In this document: one piece after another, positions 1 to 5,104 of the stretch
Layout of the letters: every line of letters begins with the position of its first letter
Numbering within the stretch: the stretch's first letter is position 1
From: Lachnospiraceae bacterium
GTDB taxonomy: Bacteria > Bacillota > Clostridia > Lachnospirales > Lachnospiraceae
Reading direction: 5' to 3'
NCBI GenBank assembly: GCA_021200345.1
Contig: JAJQGR010000211.1
Location: 1 to 5,104 of the forward strand
DNA: 5,104 nt
Translations under genes and position numbers: made by a program
Notes under the pieces: generated by a model
Seen by the model: only the letters and a program-made list of their open reading frames with translations
The model's database searches: none
What the model was told of the DNA's origin: nothing

Positions 1-1690
1 ATCAGAGGATTTAAGAACAAAGCTGCGATCCATCGACCACAGGGGCTATCCGGCCTACAAGGATCTGAAAGGCCAGTATGATTTTGGGGAATATGTCCTT
101 TCCATTGATCATGTGCAGGGGGATCCTTTCGCTGCGCCATCCCGGTTGTCAGTGCTGATTTCAGGAAAAAAGGCGGGGTTCCCGGCAGAATATTATGAGA
201 ATGACACAAAGAGAGTTACCCTGCAGGATCACCTGACAAGACTGTTCGGGGCACAGCTTTCCCGGGGGAGCATGCAGGCGAACGGATCCGGAAAGAGCGG
301 ACTTTTGGCGGCTTCCCGCTGCGGACAGGAGGTGCTGGAGAGAACGGCGTGCCGGGTGCAGAATGGCAGCGTCACTCTTCGTTTTGAGGCCGGCTTCCCT
401 GCCCATGGCCGCACCATTGACGCCAGGGAGTTAGAGAAAATGCTTTTTGACATTCTGCCGGGCTGCGTCAGGAACAGCCTTTTTTATCGGCGGATTGACC
501 AGAATAAACTGAAAGCGGCAATTGAGCTTTGTGAGGATCAGCAGGCGGTAAGAGAGCAGCTGCCAAAGCTGGGGCTCTGTGCCTTTATCGCCAACGGCGC
601 CGTGCTGCCCCGTCAAAGCGGCGTCTCTGACAGGCCAATGGAGAAAGCGGTGCCTTTCCGTTCTCCGGCGTCCCTGGAGGTGACTCTGACCTTGCCCAAC
701 AGAGGAAAGGTCACCGGCATGGGGATCCCCAGAGGCGTGACCCTGTTTGTGGGCGGCGGTTATCACGGGAAATCCACGGTTTTGCAGGCACTGCAGAACG
801 GGGTTTACAATCACATCGGCGGCGACGGACGGGAACTGGTCATTGCCGACGAAAGCGCCTGGAAGCTGAGAAGCGAGGATGGACGCAGCGTCACCGGAGT
901 GGATATTTCGCCATTCATCCGCCAGCTTCCCGGCGGGCGGGACACGAAGAAATTTTCCACGGAGGATGCCAGCGGCTCCACTTCTCAGGCAGCCAATCTG
1001 ATGGAGTGCATGGAGAGCGGCAGCAGTCTGATTTTGATTGATGAGGATACCTCGGCTACCAATTTTATGATACGGGACAAGCTGATGCAGCAGGTGGTCA
1101 CTCCACAGGAGGAGCCTATCATTCCTTTTATTGAACGGGTCCGCAGCCTGTATGAGGATTTCGGCATTTCCTCCATTATTGTGGCGGGCAGCTCCGGGTC
1201 TTATTTCCATGTGGCGGATCACATTATTCAGATGAAAGAATACGTTCCTCTGGATATCACTAAAAAGGCGAAAGCGGCTGCCGAGGCTTTCCCGGCTTTT
1301 TCCACAAAGCAGGATCGCTTCCCGGCCTATTCTCAGAAGCGGGTGCCCAAGCCCTTTATGGCGCTGAGGAAAGACGACAGGCTGAAGCTGAAAGCTGTGG
1401 GGGTCAGCGAGCTTTCCCTGGGACATGATATGGTGGAGCTGCGGTATCTGGAGCAGTTAAAGGACAGCGAGCAGACCATGGCGCTGGCATATATTCTGAA
1501 GCAGCTGGAGCTGAATGCCATGGACGGGCGGCGCAGCATGAAGGAGCTGGCCGACCTGATGGAGAAGCGGCTGGATGAGAAAGGACTGGAGAGCCTGTTT
1601 GAAGGGCAGGATGTACGCTCCTCTCTGGCAAGACCCCGGAGACAGGAGATTCTGGCAGCAGTGAACCGGTACCGGAAGCTGAGTATGTGA
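1..1690 (+). CDS. Predicted ABC-class ATPase, COG3044 / MRB1590-like (5' partial)
   Basis: The reading frame is open from base 2, so the true start lies left of the window; a GTG at 113 is an internal valine. About 562 residues are visible. That is close to the full family length as I know it, so probably only a few residues are missing. The N-terminal block has the family pattern GYPAYKDLKG followed by IDHVQGDPFAAPSR (about residues 16-47). The P-loop GGGYHGKST is at residues 251-259. DASGSTSQAAN at 322-332 stands where an ABC signature would be. The Walker B segment ILIDEDTSAT is at 344-353, and a switch-like segment VAGSSGSYFHVADHIIQM is at 394-411. The C-terminal third is helical and charged. 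There is no signal peptide or membrane segment, so the protein should be cytosolic. A trypanosome homologue, MRB1590, is linked to mitochondrial RNA editing and suggests nucleic-acid binding. The bacterial role is unknown. The family call is firm; the function is open. Confidence 0.9.
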   Translation, partial: SEDLRTKLRSIDHRGYPAYKDLKGQYDFGEYVLSIDHVQGDPFAAPSRLSVLISGKKAGFPAEYYENDTKRVTLQDHLTRLFGAQLSRGSMQANGSGKSGLLAASRCGQEVLERTACRVQNGSVTLRFEAGFPAHGRTIDARELEKMLFDILPGCVRNSLFYRRIDQNKLKAAIELCEDQQAVREQLPKLGLCAFIANGAVLPRQSGVSDRPMEKAVPFRSPASLEVTLTLPNRGKVTGMGIPRGVTLFVGGGYHGKSTVLQALQNGVYNHIGGDGRELVIADESAWKLRSEDGRSVTGVDISPFIRQLPGGRDTKKFSTEDASGSTSQAANLMECMESGSSLILIDEDTSATNFMIRDKLMQQVVTPQEEPIIPFIERVRSLYEDFGISSIIVAGSSGSYFHVADHIIQMKEYVPLDITKKAKAAAEAFPAFSTKQDRFPAYSQKRVPKPFMALRKDDRLKLKAVGVSELSLGHDMVELRYLEQLKDSEQTMALAYILKQLELNAMDGRRSMKELADLMEKRLDEKGLESLFEGQDVRSSLARPRRQEILAAVNRYRKLSM

Positions 1691-1700
1691 AAGGAAGAAG

Positions 1701-1745
1701 AAAAAACGGGCGTGGCCGCGAAAGAATGCGGACTGCCCGTTTTTT
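1701..1745. terminator. Bidirectional intrinsic terminator between convergent genes
   Basis: AAAAAACGGGC (1701-1711) is perfectly complementary to GCCCGTTTTTT (1735-1745), and an inner stem CCGC (1716-1719) pairs with GCGG (1728-1731). The + strand reads as a GC stem followed by six T, 10 bases after the ATPase stop codon. The - strand also ends the stem with six T, 40 bases past the hflX stop. One element can therefore end both the ATPase and hflX transcripts. Confidence 0.9.
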
Positions 1746-1784
1746 GACGGAGGATGGATATATGGATTTTCATCAGGAAGCGGA

Positions 1785-3107
1785 TTAGTCGGAAAGAATG
1801 TATTTTTCACAGGAATCATACAGCGCTGATTTCTCAGGAAGTCCGGTTACTACGTAAATCCCGTCCTCCCGGTAATCTGTGCTGGCGACGTTGCTTTCCC
1901 GGGTCAGCTCGTCCAGAAGCGCAGCCTCCCGGTAGGGCAGCAGCAGTCGAACATGACGGAGTCTGCCGAAGAGCTGTTCGCTTATCATGTCCAGAAGCTC
2001 GTCCAGACCCAGCCCCGGACCGGCGGCCATGCGAATCGTCAGTTTTTCACGGTTGATGATGGGCAGGGGGATGTTCTCAGCCGTCAGATCCGCTTTATTG
2101 TACACGGTAATCACAGGAATATCCCCCGCGCCTAACTCCGTCAGAGTCTGGCGGGTGACCTCCATATGCTCCCTGTAATGTGGGTCGGACACATCCACCA
2201 CCTGCAGTAACAGGTCTGCGGCGCAGACCTCCTCCAGGGTGGAGCGGAAGGCGTCCACCAGATGGTGGGGCAGCTTCTCAATAAAACCAACGGTATCGGA
2301 GAGATAAAAGGGCGGCCTGCCCGCAGGGGTCAGCCTGCGGACAGTGGTGTCCAGAGTGGCAAAAAGCATGTCTTTTTGCAAGACAGTCTTTTCTGCCATA
2401 TCCTTCACGTCCCGGTTGCCGTATTTTAAGAGAAACTGATTGAGTATGGTGGATTTGCCGGCGTTGGTGTAGCCCACCAGGGACACCTGGGGCAGGCGGG
2501 ATTTGGCGCGGCTCTTTCGCTGGATACTGCGCTGTTTTTTGACTTCCTCCACTTCACGGGAAAGCTCGGTGATCCGGTGTTCAATCCGACGACGGTCCAG
2601 CTCCAGTTTGGTTTCCCCGGCGCCTCTGTTGGAGCGGTTTCCGGCAGAACTGCTGGCGCTGCCGCCCTGACGGGAGAGGGCTTGTCCCATACCGGTAAGA
2701 CGGGGCAACAGGTACTGGTATCTGGCCAGATCTACCTGCAGACGGGCTTCTCTTGTCTTTGCCCGGGATGCAAAAATTTCCAGGATGACGGCGGTTCGGT
2801 CCATGATGGGAAGACCGATGGCTTCATTTAAATTGCGTACCTGGGAGGGGGAGAGAGCGTCGTCGAAGACGATGATATCCGCGTTCAGGTTCTCCGCGTA
2901 AGTCTTCACCTCCTGCACCTTTCCGGGACCGATGTACAGGGCGCTGTGAGGCTTTTGGAGGGACTGTGTGACGACTCCCGCCACCTCATAACCGACTGCC
3001 TGACAGAGGTCTTCCAGTTCTTCCATGTGATGGTCAAAATTCAGGTCGTCCCCCAGATTTAAACCTACGAGGATGACTCTGTCTTTTTCAATGTCTGGTT
3101 CGTTCAT
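1785..3107 (-). CDS. hflX: GTPase HflX
   Basis: HflX is a cytosolic GTPase that binds the large ribosomal subunit and splits or rescues stalled 70S ribosomes under stress. With the start chosen here the protein has 440 residues, typical for the family. The N-terminal HflX domain includes YIGPGKVQEV (about 58-67) and FDDALSPSQVRNLNE. A serine- and glycine-rich loop then leads to RGAGETKLELDRR (about 161-173) and a charged coiled-coil linker to about residue 200. The G domain shows G1 GYTNAGKS (212-219), a G2 region ATLDTT (249-254), G3 DTVGFIEKLP (271-280) and G4 NKAD (337-340). I chose ATG 3107 because AGGTGA (3110-3115) lies two bases upstream of it, which is good register with the 16S tail. 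GTG at 3113 would add Met-Asn but overlaps that site. The gene has its own promoter, converges on the ATPase gene and diverges from metY. The identification is very secure; only the start is slightly uncertain. Confidence 0.96.
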   Translation of the reverse strand: MNEPDIEKDRVILVGLNLGDDLNFDHHMEELEDLCQAVGYEVAGVVTQSLQKPHSALYIGPGKVQEVKTYAENLNADIIVFDDALSPSQVRNLNEAIGLPIMDRTAVILEIFASRAKTREARLQVDLARYQYLLPRLTGMGQALSRQGGSASSSAGNRSNRGAGETKLELDRRRIEHRITELSREVEEVKKQRSIQRKSRAKSRLPQVSLVGYTNAGKSTILNQFLLKYGNRDVKDMAEKTVLQKDMLFATLDTTVRRLTPAGRPPFYLSDTVGFIEKLPHHLVDAFRSTLEEVCAADLLLQVVDVSDPHYREHMEVTRQTLTELGAGDIPVITVYNKADLTAENIPLPIINREKLTIRMAAGPGLGLDELLDMISEQLFGRLRHVRLLLPYREAALLDELTRESNVASTDYREDGIYVVTGLPEKSALYDSCEKYILSD

Positions 3108-3136
3108 ATTCACCTGCTGTTTTCATATTTAAGAGA

Positions 3137-3165
3137 ATTTTACCTGATTTTTCAGGACATGTAAA
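3137..3165 (-). promoter_or_regulatory. Probable hflX promoter with an inverted repeat in the spacer
   Basis: Read on the - strand, TTTACA (3165-3160) and TAAAAT (3142-3137) are each one mismatch from the sigma-A consensus and are separated by exactly 17 bp. Transcription would start near 3130, giving a leader of about 23 bases before ATG 3107. The spacer contains the inverted repeat CCTGA-TTTT-TCAGG (3143-3156), which could be a binding site or chance. Confidence 0.75.
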
Positions 3166-3225
3166 GAGGAAGCCTGCAGACGGATACTCCGGTTGTGCAA
3201 GCCCTGTCATTTTTCATTAGAAGAT

Positions 3226-3255
3226 TTCACTGAAATTATAGTTTCAAACTATAAC
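3226..3255 (+). promoter_or_regulatory. Candidate metY promoter
   Basis: TTCACT (3226-3231, four of six matches to TTGACA) and TATAAC (3250-3255, five of six matches to TATAAT) are 18 bp apart. They would start transcription near 3262, giving a leader of about 90 bases before the metY ATG. A second possible -10, TATAGT (3237-3242), has no convincing -35. The choice between them cannot be settled by eye. Confidence 0.5.
3236..3254. promoter_or_regulatory. Perfect palindrome over the metY promoter, candidate operator
   Basis: TTATAGTTTCAAACTATAA is a perfect inverted repeat of 9-bp arms around a single C. It fills much of the spacer and covers most of the candidate -10 at 3250-3255, where a dimeric repressor would block RNA polymerase. 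Sulfur genes in Firmicutes are often under such control, for example by the Rrf2-family regulator CymR in Bacillus. I cannot assign this site to a particular regulator. Confidence 0.55.
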
Positions 3256-3337
3256 TAGGTCTTTTTTTTATGAATTGGCGTCAGATTGATTTGAGTGGTA
3301 TAGTCAGTGACAGGTGGAAACGATATATTGAAATTCG

Positions 3338-3345
3338 AAAGGAGA
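3338..3345 (+). promoter_or_regulatory. Ribosome binding site that fixes the metY start
   Basis: AAAGGAGA with its GGAG core at 3341-3344 lies 9 bases before ATG 3354. The frame stays open back to an ATG at 3270, but that codon has no such site and would add 28 residues that do not resemble the family. The site therefore decides the start. Confidence 0.85.
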
Positions 3346-3353
3346 TTACGACT

Positions 3354-4649
3354 ATGAGCACTTACAAATTTGAGACTTTGCAGCTTCACGTTGGACAGGA
3401 AGAAGCGGATCCGGCTACAGACGCGAGAGCGGTGCCGATTTACCAGACCACTTCCTATGTGTTTCACAATTCCGCTCATGCTGCTGCCCGCTTCGGTCTG
3501 ACAGATGCCGGTAATATTTACGGCAGGCTGACCAATTCCACACAGGAGGTGCTGGAAAAGCGGCTGGCGGCGTTAGAGGGCGGTGTGGCGGCTCTGGCGC
3601 TGGCCAGCGGTGCCGCGGCTGTTACCTATACCATCCAGGCGCTGGCTCAGGCCGGGGATCATATCGTGGCACAGAAGACGATCTACGGCGGCAGCTATAA
3701 TCTGCTGGCGCATACGCTTCCGCAGTATGGAATTACCACCTCATTTGTGGACGCGCATGATCTGGCTGCGGTGGAGGCCGCCATCCAGGAGAACACAAAG
3801 GCGGTCTATCTGGAAACCCTGGGCAATCCGAACAGCGATATTCCGGATATTGACGCGATTGCCGCAATCGCGCATAAGCACGGCCTGCCGTTAGTGATTG
3901 ATAATACTTTTGGCACACCATATCTCATCCGACCCATCGAACATGGTGCGGATATCGTGGTTCATTCCGCCACCAAATTTATCGGCGGGCACGGGACAAC
4001 TCTGGGAGGAGTGATCGTGGATTCCGGCAATTTTGACTGGAAAGCAAGTGGGAAGTATCAGCCGATCACCGAGGCAAACCCCAGTTATCATGGCGTTTCT
4101 TTCGTGGATGCGGCAGGACCAGCGGCGTTTGTTACTTATATTCGCGCTATTTTGCTCAGGGATACCGGAGCGACGATTTCCCCATTTAACGCATTCCTGC
4201 TTCTGCAGGGCGTGGAAACCCTGTCCCTGCGCCTGGAGCGCCACGCGGAGAACACGAAAAGGGTTGTGGAATATCTGGCTGGACATCCGCAGGTAGAAAA
4301 AGTCAATCACCCTTCCCTGCCGGATCATCCGGATCATGCATTGTATGAGAAATATTTCCCCAACGGCGGGGCGAGCATTTTTACCTTTGAAATCAAAGGA
4401 GGGCAGGAGGAAGCCTGGAAGTTTATCGACAGCCTGAAGATCTTCTCCCTGCTGGCAAATGTGGCGGACGTGAAGAGTCTGGTGATTCATCCGGCTACCA
4501 CGACGCATTCCCAGCTTTCTGAGGAAGAGCTCCTGGATCAGGGCATCAAACCCAACACGATTCGGCTTTCCATCGGTACGGAACACATTGACGATATTAT
4601 CGCGGATCTGGAGAACGGGTTTGCTGCGGTATCTGGACGCAGAATTTGA
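3354..4649 (+). CDS. metY: O-acetylhomoserine sulfhydrylase (O-acetylhomoserine aminocarboxypropyltransferase)
   Basis: This PLP enzyme of the Cys/Met metabolism family (fold type I) converts O-acetyl-L-homoserine and sulfide to homocysteine and acetate, the direct sulfhydrylation step of methionine synthesis in the cytosol. The 431-residue length fits MetY and exceeds the roughly 380-400 of MetB/MetC. The N-terminus FETLQLHVGQ with AVPIYQTTSYVF (26-37) is typical. Other visible sites are YGRLTNST (56-63, cofactor-phosphate contacts from the partner subunit), ASGAAA (84-89), VIDNTFGTPY (181-190, with Asp183 facing the PLP ring nitrogen), the Schiff-base Lys208 in SATKFIGGHGT (205-215), the MetY-type insert with PSYHGVSF (243-250), and HPATTTHSQL (379-388). 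Arg404 in IRLSIGTE is the usual substrate-carboxylate contact. All key residues are present. No metX or other methionine gene is adjacent, so the gene probably stands alone under its own operator. I see no SAM riboswitch or T-box in the leader. Confidence 0.95.
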   Translation: MSTYKFETLQLHVGQEEADPATDARAVPIYQTTSYVFHNSAHAAARFGLTDAGNIYGRLTNSTQEVLEKRLAALEGGVAALALASGAAAVTYTIQALAQAGDHIVAQKTIYGGSYNLLAHTLPQYGITTSFVDAHDLAAVEAAIQENTKAVYLETLGNPNSDIPDIDAIAAIAHKHGLPLVIDNTFGTPYLIRPIEHGADIVVHSATKFIGGHGTTLGGVIVDSGNFDWKASGKYQPITEANPSYHGVSFVDAAGPAAFVTYIRAILLRDTGATISPFNAFLLLQGVETLSLRLERHAENTKRVVEYLAGHPQVEKVNHPSLPDHPDHALYEKYFPNGGASIFTFEIKGGQEEAWKFIDSLKIFSLLANVADVKSLVIHPATTTHSQLSEEELLDQGIKPNTIRLSIGTEHIDDIIADLENGFAAVSGRRI

Positions 4650-4668
4650 AGAACTGCGCAAAAAGACT

Positions 4669-4710
4669 GGAATCCCCACGCAGACATGGAACAGTCTGCG
4701 CCGGGATTCC
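4669..4710. repeat. Strong long hairpin just downstream of metY
   Basis: GGAATCCC (4669-4676) pairs with GGGATTCC (4703-4710), and after a 2-by-2 internal loop CGCAGAC (4679-4685) pairs with GTCTGCG (4694-4700) around an 8-base loop. It starts 20 bases after the metY stop codon. On the + strand no T-tract follows, so it is not a textbook terminator for metY, though it may still end or protect the metY transcript. On the - strand the stem is followed by AGTCTTTTTGC, a better terminator shape. Confidence 0.7.
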
Positions 4711-4829
4711 ACGATTGAAGAATGATATGAAAATGATTGATATACAGGTTCCTGGCGGGGCGATGGGGTATTTGGAATATAGAATATCGTTGCAGTATTT
4801 TGTGAAACATCAGTAAAATTTATAAAAAG

Positions 4830-4863
4830 ATTGAAATAAGTGCGTTACTCTAAAGGTTTCAAT
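4830..4863. repeat. Inverted repeat upstream of the M24 gene promoter
   Basis: ATTGAAA (4830-4836) and TTTCAAT (4857-4863) are perfect complements separated by 20 bases. The right arm touches the -35 of the downstream promoter. It could be a two-half-site regulator target or a weak AT-rich hairpin. It lies in the otherwise uninformative gap 4650-4946, where the stretch 4711-4829 shows nothing I can name. Confidence 0.3.
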
Positions 4864-4891
4864 TGTTTTAAGACGGTCGCTCTGATATACT
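4863..4891 (+). promoter_or_regulatory. Extended -10 promoter for the M24-family gene
   Basis: TGATATACT (4883-4891) is a TGn-extended -10 with hexamer TATACT, one mismatch from consensus. TTGTTT (4863-4868) sits 17 bp upstream as a weak -35, which extended -10 promoters tolerate. Transcription would start near 4898, leaving a leader of about 50 bases before ATG 4947. The promoter implies that the gene is transcribed separately from metY. Confidence 0.65.
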
Positions 4892-4919
4892 TTAAAGCGG
4901 TAGGACGTGAAAAGAAAGA

Positions 4920-4935
4920 CTTCCTTCAGGAAGAG
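4920..4935 (+). promoter_or_regulatory. Ribosome binding site of the M24 gene inside a small hairpin
   Basis: AGGAAGAG (4928-4935) is the only good ribosome binding sequence near ATG 4947, with an 11-base spacer. CTTCCT (4920-4925) just before it is complementary to AGGAAG (4928-4933), so a 5-bp stem with a TTCA loop could mask the site. Whether it matters in vivo is unknown. Confidence 0.45.
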
Positions 4936-4946
4936 ATTGTGTGGGT

Positions 4947-5104
4947 ATGATGGAATATACTGAGGTTCAAAATATTGCAAAAGAAACGATCCGCTATGCA
5001 CGAAAAAATATCTATTCAGGCATGAAGCTGCTGGATATAAGGGATCTCAGCGAAAGGAAAATGCTGGAACTGGGAGCGGATTCTTTTTGGTATTGGGATA
5101 TAGG
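4947..5104 (+). CDS. Probable M24-family metallopeptidase (Xaa-Pro aminopeptidase-like), 3' partial
   Basis: The frame opens at ATG 4947 (a second ATG follows at once at 4950) and runs off the right edge after 52 codons. The visible part has an N-terminal helix, VQNIAKETIRYARKNI, then GMKLLDIRDLSERKMLELGA and DSFWYWDIG. This matches my memory of the start of M24 'pita-bread' peptidases: helix A, the G-x-x-L-x-x-I-R step, a Glu-rich helix, and an aromatic FWYW-type segment before the catalytic core. The metal-binding Asp, His and Glu residues would lie beyond the window, so activity cannot be judged. There is no signal peptide, so it should be cytosolic and would act in peptide turnover. The extended -10 promoter and ribosome binding site upstream support a real gene. 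The family call rests on a short stretch and is tentative. Confidence 0.6.
   Translation, partial: MMEYTEVQNIAKETIRYARKNIYSGMKLLDIRDLSERKMLELGADSFWYWDI

Noticed and set aside
431..1426. 331-codon open frame on the - strand
   Set aside because: It is opposite the conserved ATPase, has no ribosome binding site or family motifs, and has the composition of an antisense shadow.
3111..3113. GTG as the hflX start
   Set aside because: It would overlap its own best ribosome binding sequence; ATG at 3105-3107 is in proper register with AGGTGA.
3236..3269. Intrinsic terminator or attenuator before metY (palindrome plus T8)
   Set aside because: The stem is almost all A-T with a one-base centre, and seven bases separate it from the T run. 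It is too weak for a terminator and fits an operator better.
3270..3353. 28-codon in-frame N-terminal extension of metY from ATG 3270
   Set aside because: No ribosome binding sequence precedes ATG 3270, it falls right after the T8 run near the presumed transcription start, and its residues do not resemble MetY, while ATG 3354 has AAAGGAGA at proper spacing.
3114..3353. SAM riboswitch or T-box in the metY leader
   Set aside because: The predicted leader is only about 90 bases, with no GC-rich terminator and no recognisable T-box or S-box core.
3891..4712. 273-codon open frame on the - strand across metY
   Set aside because: It is fully antisense to a conserved enzyme, and its protein has no recognisable domain.
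4727..4816. 29-codon open frame downstream of metY
   Set aside because: There is only a weak GAAGA upstream and no clear promoter, and the peptide has no membrane or leader-peptide character. Most likely chance in AT-rich DNA.
1..5104. Defence system, phage, insertion sequence, CRISPR or other novel multigene system
   Set aside because: All four genes belong to recognisable core or widespread families, and no transposase, integrase, terminal repeats or array of direct repeats is visible.

Overview
The window (about 5.1 kb) looks like ordinary chromosomal DNA from a Firmicute, most likely a member of the Clostridia close to Lachnospiraceae. The evidence is moderately GC-rich genes separated by AT-rich gaps, strong AAAGGAGA/AGGTGA-type ribosome binding sites, sigma-A-like promoters, and proteins that read like clostridial family members. 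The genus cannot be fixed from the sequence alone.

Layout. (1) Positions 1-1690, + strand: nearly all of a predicted ABC-class ATPase (COG3044 / MRB1590-like), whose start codon lies just off the left edge. (2) Positions 1701-1745: a near-symmetrical hairpin with an A-tract on one side and a T-tract on the other, able to stop transcription from both sides. (3) Positions 1785-3107, - strand: the ribosome-associated GTPase HflX, convergent with the ATPase and divergent from the next gene. (4) Positions 3108-3353: a divergent regulatory region. It holds a clear hflX promoter, and a probable metY promoter carrying a perfect 19-bp palindrome. (5) Positions 3354-4649, + strand: MetY-type O-acetylhomoserine sulfhydrylase. 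(6) Positions 4650-4946: a gap of about 300 bp with a strong long hairpin just after metY, an inverted repeat, and an extended -10 promoter. (7) Positions 4947 to the right edge, + strand: the first 52 codons of a probable M24-family metallopeptidase.

The four genes do not form one pathway. Each has its own promoter or lies in its own orientation. HflX acts on stalled ribosomes, MetY makes homocysteine from O-acetylhomoserine and sulfide, the M24 protein probably trims peptides, and the bacterial role of the COG3044 ATPase is unknown. I see no mobile element, CRISPR array, tRNA/rRNA gene, phage gene or defence system. The most interesting signals are regulatory: the palindrome over the metY promoter followed by a T8 run, the hairpin after metY that is a better terminator on the opposite strand, and a small hairpin that could mask the M24 ribosome binding site.
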